Source of the DNA: Cellvibrionaceae bacterium
Lineage (GTDB): Bacteria; Pseudomonadota; Gammaproteobacteria; Pseudomonadales; Cellvibrionaceae
Direction: 5' to 3'
Length of the DNA stretch: 9,843 bases
Assembly (NCBI GenBank): GCA_021151525.1
Contig: JAGKXD010000134.1
Span: 1 to 9,843, forward strand
Numbering within the stretch: the stretch's first letter is position 1; each line of letters begins with the position of its first letter. The position numbers were made by a program, and so were the translations under genes. The notes below the pieces were generated by a model. It was given only the letters and a program-made list of their open reading frames with translations, did no database searches and was not told where the DNA came from. This document shows positions 6,148-9,843 of this stretch, in pieces.

Positions 6148-7098
6148 ATGAATCTGAATTATCTGGATTTTGAACAGCCCATTGCCGAACTTGAAGGCAA
6201 GATTGAAGAATTACAGCTGGTTGGCAACTCTAGCGATATCAATATCGCCGATGAAATTGCCAAGCTGCGCCAAAAAAGCAGCAAGCTCACCGAAAGCATT
6301 TACAGCAAGCTCACACCATGGGACATCGTAAAGATTGCCCGTCACCCGCAGCGCCCTTATACCTCTGACTATATCCCGCGTTTGTTTACCGATTTTGATG
6401 AGCTGCACGGCGACCGCCATTTTGGTGATGACAAGGCGATTATTGGTGGTGTAGCGCGTTTGGATGGCAAGCCAGTGATGGTGATTGGCGAAGAAAAAGG
6501 CCGTACAGTTGCAGATAAGGTGATGCGCAATTTCGGTATGCCCAAGCCAGAAGGCTACCGCAAAGCTTTGCGTTTAATGGAAATGGCCGAGCGTTTTAAA
6601 ATGCCGGTGATTACTCTTATTGATACCCCCGGAGCTTACCCAGGTATCGATTCAGAAGAGCGTGGTATTTCAGAATCTATCGCGCAAAACCTCGCGGTTA
6701 TGTCGCGTTTGCGCACGCCCATTATTTGCACCGTAATTGGTGAAGGTTCTTCCGGTGGCGCGCTTGCAATTGGTGTGGGCGATCAGCTCAACATGTTGCA
6801 GTATTCAACTTACTTTGTAATTTCTCCCGAAGGCTGCGCCAATATTATTTGGAAGACTGTTGCCAAAGCGCCAGAAGCTGCGCAGGCGATGGGTGTGACT
6901 TCAAAAATTTTGCAGGAATTGGGCATTGTTGATGAAACCATTCCTGAGCCGCTGGGTGGTGCGCATCGCGATATAGATTCAATGGCGAGCAATCTGCGCG
7001 AGCGTTTAATACAACAAGTGGATAAGCTCAGTAAAGAGCCGCTCGACTCTTTATTAGAGCGCCGCTATCAACGCTTGATGAGCTACGGTAATCCGTAA
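6148..7098 (+). CDS. accA: Acetyl-CoA carboxylase carboxyltransferase subunit alpha
   Basis: AccA pairs with AccD as an alpha2-beta2 carboxyltransferase that moves CO2 from carboxybiotin-AccB to acetyl-CoA, giving malonyl-CoA for fatty acid synthesis in the cytoplasm. The 316 residues compare with 319 in E. coli. The N terminus LDFEQPIAELEGKI is the usual helical start of AccA, followed by RHPQRPYTSDYI and the crotonase-like core: FGMPKPEGYRKALRLM, the IDTPGAYPG loop, and GEGSSGGALAIGVGD with the oxyanion-type Gly203-Gly204 pair. The family ending RRYQRLMSYG is present, so the gene is complete. It lacks the AccD zinc finger, so accD must be elsewhere. The ATG at 6148 gives the standard N terminus although the ribosome binding site is weak. 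The gene is separated from dnaE by 236 bases and probably has its own promoter; a strong terminator follows 14 bases after the stop. Confidence 0.98.
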   Translation: MNLNYLDFEQPIAELEGKIEELQLVGNSSDINIADEIAKLRQKSSKLTESIYSKLTPWDIVKIARHPQRPYTSDYIPRLFTDFDELHGDRHFGDDKAIIGGVARLDGKPVMVIGEEKGRTVADKVMRNFGMPKPEGYRKALRLMEMAERFKMPVITLIDTPGAYPGIDSEERGISESIAQNLAVMSRLRTPIICTVIGEGSSGGALAIGVGDQLNMLQYSTYFVISPEGCANIIWKTVAKAPEAAQAMGVTSKILQELGIVDETIPEPLGGAHRDIDSMASNLRERLIQQVDKLSKEPLDSLLERRYQRLMSYGNP

Positions 7099-7112
7099 AA
7101 TAAAAAATATTT

Positions 7113-7145
7113 AAAAAAGCCGCTGACAACCTCAGCGGCTTTTTT
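7113..7145 (+). terminator. Strong intrinsic terminator after accA
   Basis: GCCGCTGA (7119-7126) pairs perfectly with TCAGCGGC (7132-7139) around a CAACC loop. Six T follow at 7140-7145, and six A precede the stem at 7113-7118. The symmetric A/T runs mean it could also stop transcription from the other strand. It starts 14 bases after the accA stop and separates accA from the aminopeptidase gene. Confidence 0.93.
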
Positions 7146-7194
7146 GTTTGCTAGCCGAGTTTGTCTGCTAGGCTTAGCTGACAATATTCATAAG

Positions 7195-7200
7195 AAGGAG
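7195..7200 (+). promoter_or_regulatory. Ribosome binding site of the M1 aminopeptidase gene
   Basis: AAGGAG is a strong Shine-Dalgarno match, 11 bases before the ATG at 7212, a little longer than ideal. It supports this start, which also yields a proper signal peptide. The 50 bases between the terminator and this site must hold any private promoter; only a poor TTGTCT (7161-7166) and AATATT (7183-7188) pair with 16-base spacing is visible. Confidence 0.7.
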
Positions 7201-7211
7201 TTATTGGTTTA

Positions 7212-9843
7212 ATGAAAATATCCGCTGCGTTTTTCTGTGCCTTTTTGATATCCATCTCAACTGCTTGTAACCTCACTCCAGCAAATCATAATAAATTTGA
7301 GCGCAAGCTTGAACCCTATTTAGAACAGAGCTACGCAGCTTTGCGCAAACACCAAATCAGCGCAGTGAATTACCAGCTGCATATTGATTTGGATGAGGTA
7401 TCTACCTCATTCAACGGCGACATTGCGATTGATTTCACCTTGGCTAAAAATAACAAAATGCCCGTGACGGTGGATTTTGATGGTGGTGACGTTTTATCGG
7501 TTGAGCTCAACGGCAAGCCCGTGAAATGGCAATACGAAAAATGGTTTATCAGTTTTTCACCGGAATTATTTACAGCGGGAAAAAATAATTTACGCATTCG
7601 CTACAGTCACCCTTTTGCAACGGCGGGCGATGGTTTACATCGCTACAAAGACAAAGAAACTGGCAACGTTTATCTGTACAGTAATTTCGAACCTTTTAAT
7701 GCACACAAAATGTTTCCGCATTTTGATCAACCGGATATTAAAGCAAGTTACCTGCTTGATGTAATTGCACCGCAAAAATGGCAAGTTGTCTCTAGTGCGC
7801 GTGAAACTAGCATCGAAGCGCAGGGCAATAAAAAACATTGGATTTTTCCGAAAAGCCCAATCATGGCGTCATACGTATTTTCATTGCACGCCGGTGATTA
7901 TGCAGTGTGGGAAGATAAAGCAGGCGATATTCCCTTGCGCTTATTTGCTCGCCAAGAATTGGCGCAATACGTTAATTATAAAGAATGGTTTTTGTTTACT
8001 CAGCAATCCTTTGAGTTTTACAACAAGTACTTTAATTATCCCTACCCATTCGTTAAGTACGATCAATTAGCGGTTCCTGATTTCAATAGTGGTGCCATGG
8101 AAAATATTGGCGCAGTGACTTTCAACGAGGCCTATATTAGCCGAGGTCAAAAAACTTATTTACAACGCATGCGTCACGGCAATGTTATTTCCCACGAAAT
8201 GGCGCACATGTGGTTTGGTGATTTGGTGACTATGGATTGGTGGAATGGCCTTTGGCTCAACGAAAGTTTTGCAACCTATATGGCATCGCTCCAGCAAGCA
8301 AATAACTCTGAATTTAAAGACGATGCTTGGAGTATTTTTTACGCGGACATGAAGCAGTGGGCTTACACCACTGACCAACAAGTTACTACCCATGCGATTG
8401 AATTACCAGTTGCCAATACAGTGGTGGCATTTACCAATTTCGATGGTATTACTTACGGCAAGGGCGCATCAGTATTGAAGCAATTGGCAGTCTATGTTGG
8501 CGAAGAAAATTTCCGCCAAGGTGTTGCGTCCTATTTAAAAAAATATGCTTACACCAATACACGCTTAAAAGACTTTATGGATGAAGTTGCTGCGCCAGCA
8601 AAACAAAATTTGTCGGGTTGGTCGCAAGAGTGGTTGTATAACGCGGGCCTTAATACCATTTCGGTAGATTATTCCTGTGTTGGTGAAGGTGCGCAGGCGA
8701 AAATTAAACATTTCGATATTTTGCAAACCGCACCCAAGGCTAACCCTGTGTTGCGTAGCCAGCGTGTACAGGTGGGGTTGTATGATTTGCGCGATGGTAA
8801 ATTAGTATCCGCAAATCTTCTGCCGGTTAAGTACCAAGGTGCGCGCACTCGTGTTAAAGAAGCAGAAGGTTTAAGTTGTCCCGCATTTATTTATCCCAAT
8901 ATTGAAGATTGGGGTTACGTAAAAATAACTCTAGATACAAAATCTCGCCAGCTGTTGCAACAGCATATTGGTGAGTTTGATGTGAACTTGCGAAAAATGC
9001 TCTGGCAAAATGTGTGGGACGATGTTGAAGATATAAAAATGTCTTTAACGGAATACCTGACGTTTGTGCAACAAAATATTGGTGCAGAAACAGATTTCCA
9101 ATTGGTGGGCGGTATTTTGGCTAAGTTACAAACTGCGGCTTATTATTTCTGGTTAACCCAACAGGCCGGTCAAGATCACCAACAAGAGTTGGTGGCGTTG
9201 GAAAAAATTGCACAGCAACAAGTTGCGCGCGCGGGTGAAGCATCTAATTTTCAACGGGTAGCCTTTGATGCTTATGTAGCCTTAATCGTTACGCCTGCAG
9301 GTTTGGATAATGCGCGCAATTATTTATTGAATAAAGATTTACCCAAAGGATTTGTGCTGGATCAAGATCGCCGTTGGGCACTCTTGCGCAAGCTTAATCA
9401 ATTCCAATTTAAAGATTATCGTGAATTGACTGCGGCAGAGCAGCAAAAGGATATGTCGGATATCGGTCAGCAAATGGCGATTGTGTGCGAAGTAATTCGC
9501 CCTGAATCCGCCGTGAAAGAAAAATGGCTAACGGAATTGCTTTCGCCTGATACTCAATATAAATACGCCACGCAAAAATTGGTGATGAGAGCATTATTCC
9601 CTATCACTCAATTAAAATTGCGCGAAAGTTTTGATGAGCGAATCGTACAAAATATTCCGCAGTTACAAGCGCGCAATAATGAACGTTTCTTGTCGGTCTA
9701 TGCGGAGCTTGCCAGCTCACACGCTTGCTCTAGTGCAAGCGTGCAGCGCGCAACCGATATTCGTAACCTGTACGCAAATTTGAATCCGGCGTTGGGCAAA
9801 GTGTTAATCGCCAGCGTTCAAGAGGAACAGCGTTGTCTTGATA
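7212..9843 (+). CDS. M1-family zinc aminopeptidase, probable lipoprotein (3' end outside window)
   Basis: This is a gluzincin aminopeptidase that removes N-terminal residues from peptides. 877 codons are visible, open at the right edge with no stop. Residues 1-19 look like a type II signal peptide: Lys2, a hydrophobic stretch, then STA-Cys19. Ser at -3 is not the ideal lipobox residue but fits the broad consensus. Asn, not Asp, follows Cys19, so outer-membrane sorting would be predicted by the E. coli rule. The N-terminal beta domain is at about 43-240. The catalytic domain has the substrate-binding GAMEN at 294-298, HEMAH at 328-332 and the third zinc ligand Glu351 in NESFA (HExxH-x18-E). 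Glu329 is the general base, and Tyr415 in TYGKGA matches the transition-state Tyr of E. coli PepN. The remainder is the alpha-helical C-terminal domain. Unlike cytoplasmic PepN it should be exported. It lies behind a terminator and is probably transcribed alone. pepN is not assigned because this is a different, exported subfamily. Confidence 0.93.
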   Translation, partial: MKISAAFFCAFLISISTACNLTPANHNKFERKLEPYLEQSYAALRKHQISAVNYQLHIDLDEVSTSFNGDIAIDFTLAKNNKMPVTVDFDGGDVLSVELNGKPVKWQYEKWFISFSPELFTAGKNNLRIRYSHPFATAGDGLHRYKDKETGNVYLYSNFEPFNAHKMFPHFDQPDIKASYLLDVIAPQKWQVVSSARETSIEAQGNKKHWIFPKSPIMASYVFSLHAGDYAVWEDKAGDIPLRLFARQELAQYVNYKEWFLFTQQSFEFYNKYFNYPYPFVKYDQLAVPDFNSGAMENIGAVTFNEAYISRGQKTYLQRMRHGNVISHEMAHMWFGDLVTMDWWNGLWLNESFATYMASLQQANNSEFKDDAWSIFYADMKQWAYTTDQQVTTHAIELPVANTVVAFTNFDGITYGKGASVLKQLAVYVGEENFRQGVASYLKKYAYTNTRLKDFMDEVAAPAKQNLSGWSQEWLYNAGLNTISVDYSCVGEGAQAKIKHFDILQTAPKANPVLRSQRVQVGLYDLRDGKLVSANLLPVKYQGARTRVKEAEGLSCPAFIYPNIEDWGYVKITLDTKSRQLLQQHIGEFDVNLRKMLWQNVWDDVEDIKMSLTEYLTFVQQNIGAETDFQLVGGILAKLQTAAYYFWLTQQAGQDHQQELVALEKIAQQQVARAGEASNFQRVAFDAYVALIVTPAGLDNARNYLLNKDLPKGFVLDQDRRWALLRKLNQFQFKDYRELTAAEQQKDMSDIGQQMAIVCEVIRPESAVKEKWLTELLSPDTQYKYATQKLVMRALFPITQLKLRESFDERIVQNIPQLQARNNERFLSVYAELASSHACSSASVQRATDIRNLYANLNPALGKVLIASVQEEQRCLD
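9720..9743. repeat. Perfect 9-bp-arm inverted repeat inside the aminopeptidase gene
   Basis: CACGCTTGC (9720-9728) is the exact reverse complement of GCAAGCGTG (9735-9743). The 6-base centre contains the palindrome CTAG. It encodes residues 837-844 (His-Ala-Cys-Ser-Ser-Ala-Ser-Val) and does not break the frame. It may be chance, a relic insertion or a binding site; nothing else identifies it. Confidence 0.5.

Noticed and set aside
7765..8070. 101-aa + strand frame inside the aminopeptidase region
   Set aside because: It is out of frame with the M1 gene, which covers the same bases with clear catalytic motifs just downstream and an uninterrupted frame.
7212..9843. Frameshifted or broken aminopeptidase gene
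   Set aside because: The frame is open without interruption from the ATG at 7212 to the last full codon, with all catalytic residues in order; the missing stop is due to the window edge.

Overview
This window looks like a chromosomal housekeeping segment of a gammaproteobacterium. The order lpxB - rnhB - dnaE - accA, all on the + strand, is the classic lipid A / replication / fatty-acid cluster of that class. The proteins read like those of Pseudomonas-related and Cellvibrio-like lineages: an E. coli-type DnaE of 1189 residues and an AccA without a fused AccD. The Cellvibrionaceae assignment is inference from protein flavour and moderate GC, not a demonstrated placement.

Layout. Positions 20-2081 hold a tight run of lpxB (lipid A disaccharide synthase), rnhB (RNase HII) and a 95-residue unrecognised gene whose ATG overlaps the rnhB stop by one base. 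Positions 2082-2341 are non-coding and carry the most unusual structure here: a REP/MITE-like element with 22-bp perfect inverted arms, a second 8-bp outer pair, and a left half split by a 61-bp hairpin-rich segment. Positions 2342-5911 are dnaE, the replicative DNA polymerase III alpha subunit. Positions 5912-6147 are a non-coding, dyad-rich leader with a weak terminator candidate. Positions 6148-7098 are accA (acetyl-CoA carboxylase carboxyltransferase alpha), closed by a strong intrinsic terminator at 7113-7145. From 7212 to the right edge runs an M1-family zinc aminopeptidase with a probable lipoprotein signal peptide. It is open at the window edge, so only its first 877 codons are visible.

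How the genes fit together. LpxB makes the lipid A disaccharide precursor and AccA feeds malonyl-CoA into fatty acids, so both serve envelope lipid synthesis. DnaE copies the chromosome, and RNase HII removes ribonucleotides from DNA. The M1 peptidase is a separate unit behind a terminator and probably acts outside the cytoplasm on peptides.

I see no tRNA, rRNA, CRISPR array, transposase, prophage gene or toxin-antitoxin pair, and no convincing new multi-gene system. The points worth a second look are the element at 2102-2300, the small gene before it, the sharp composition change within dnaE, the structured accA leader, and a 9-bp-arm palindrome inside the peptidase gene.
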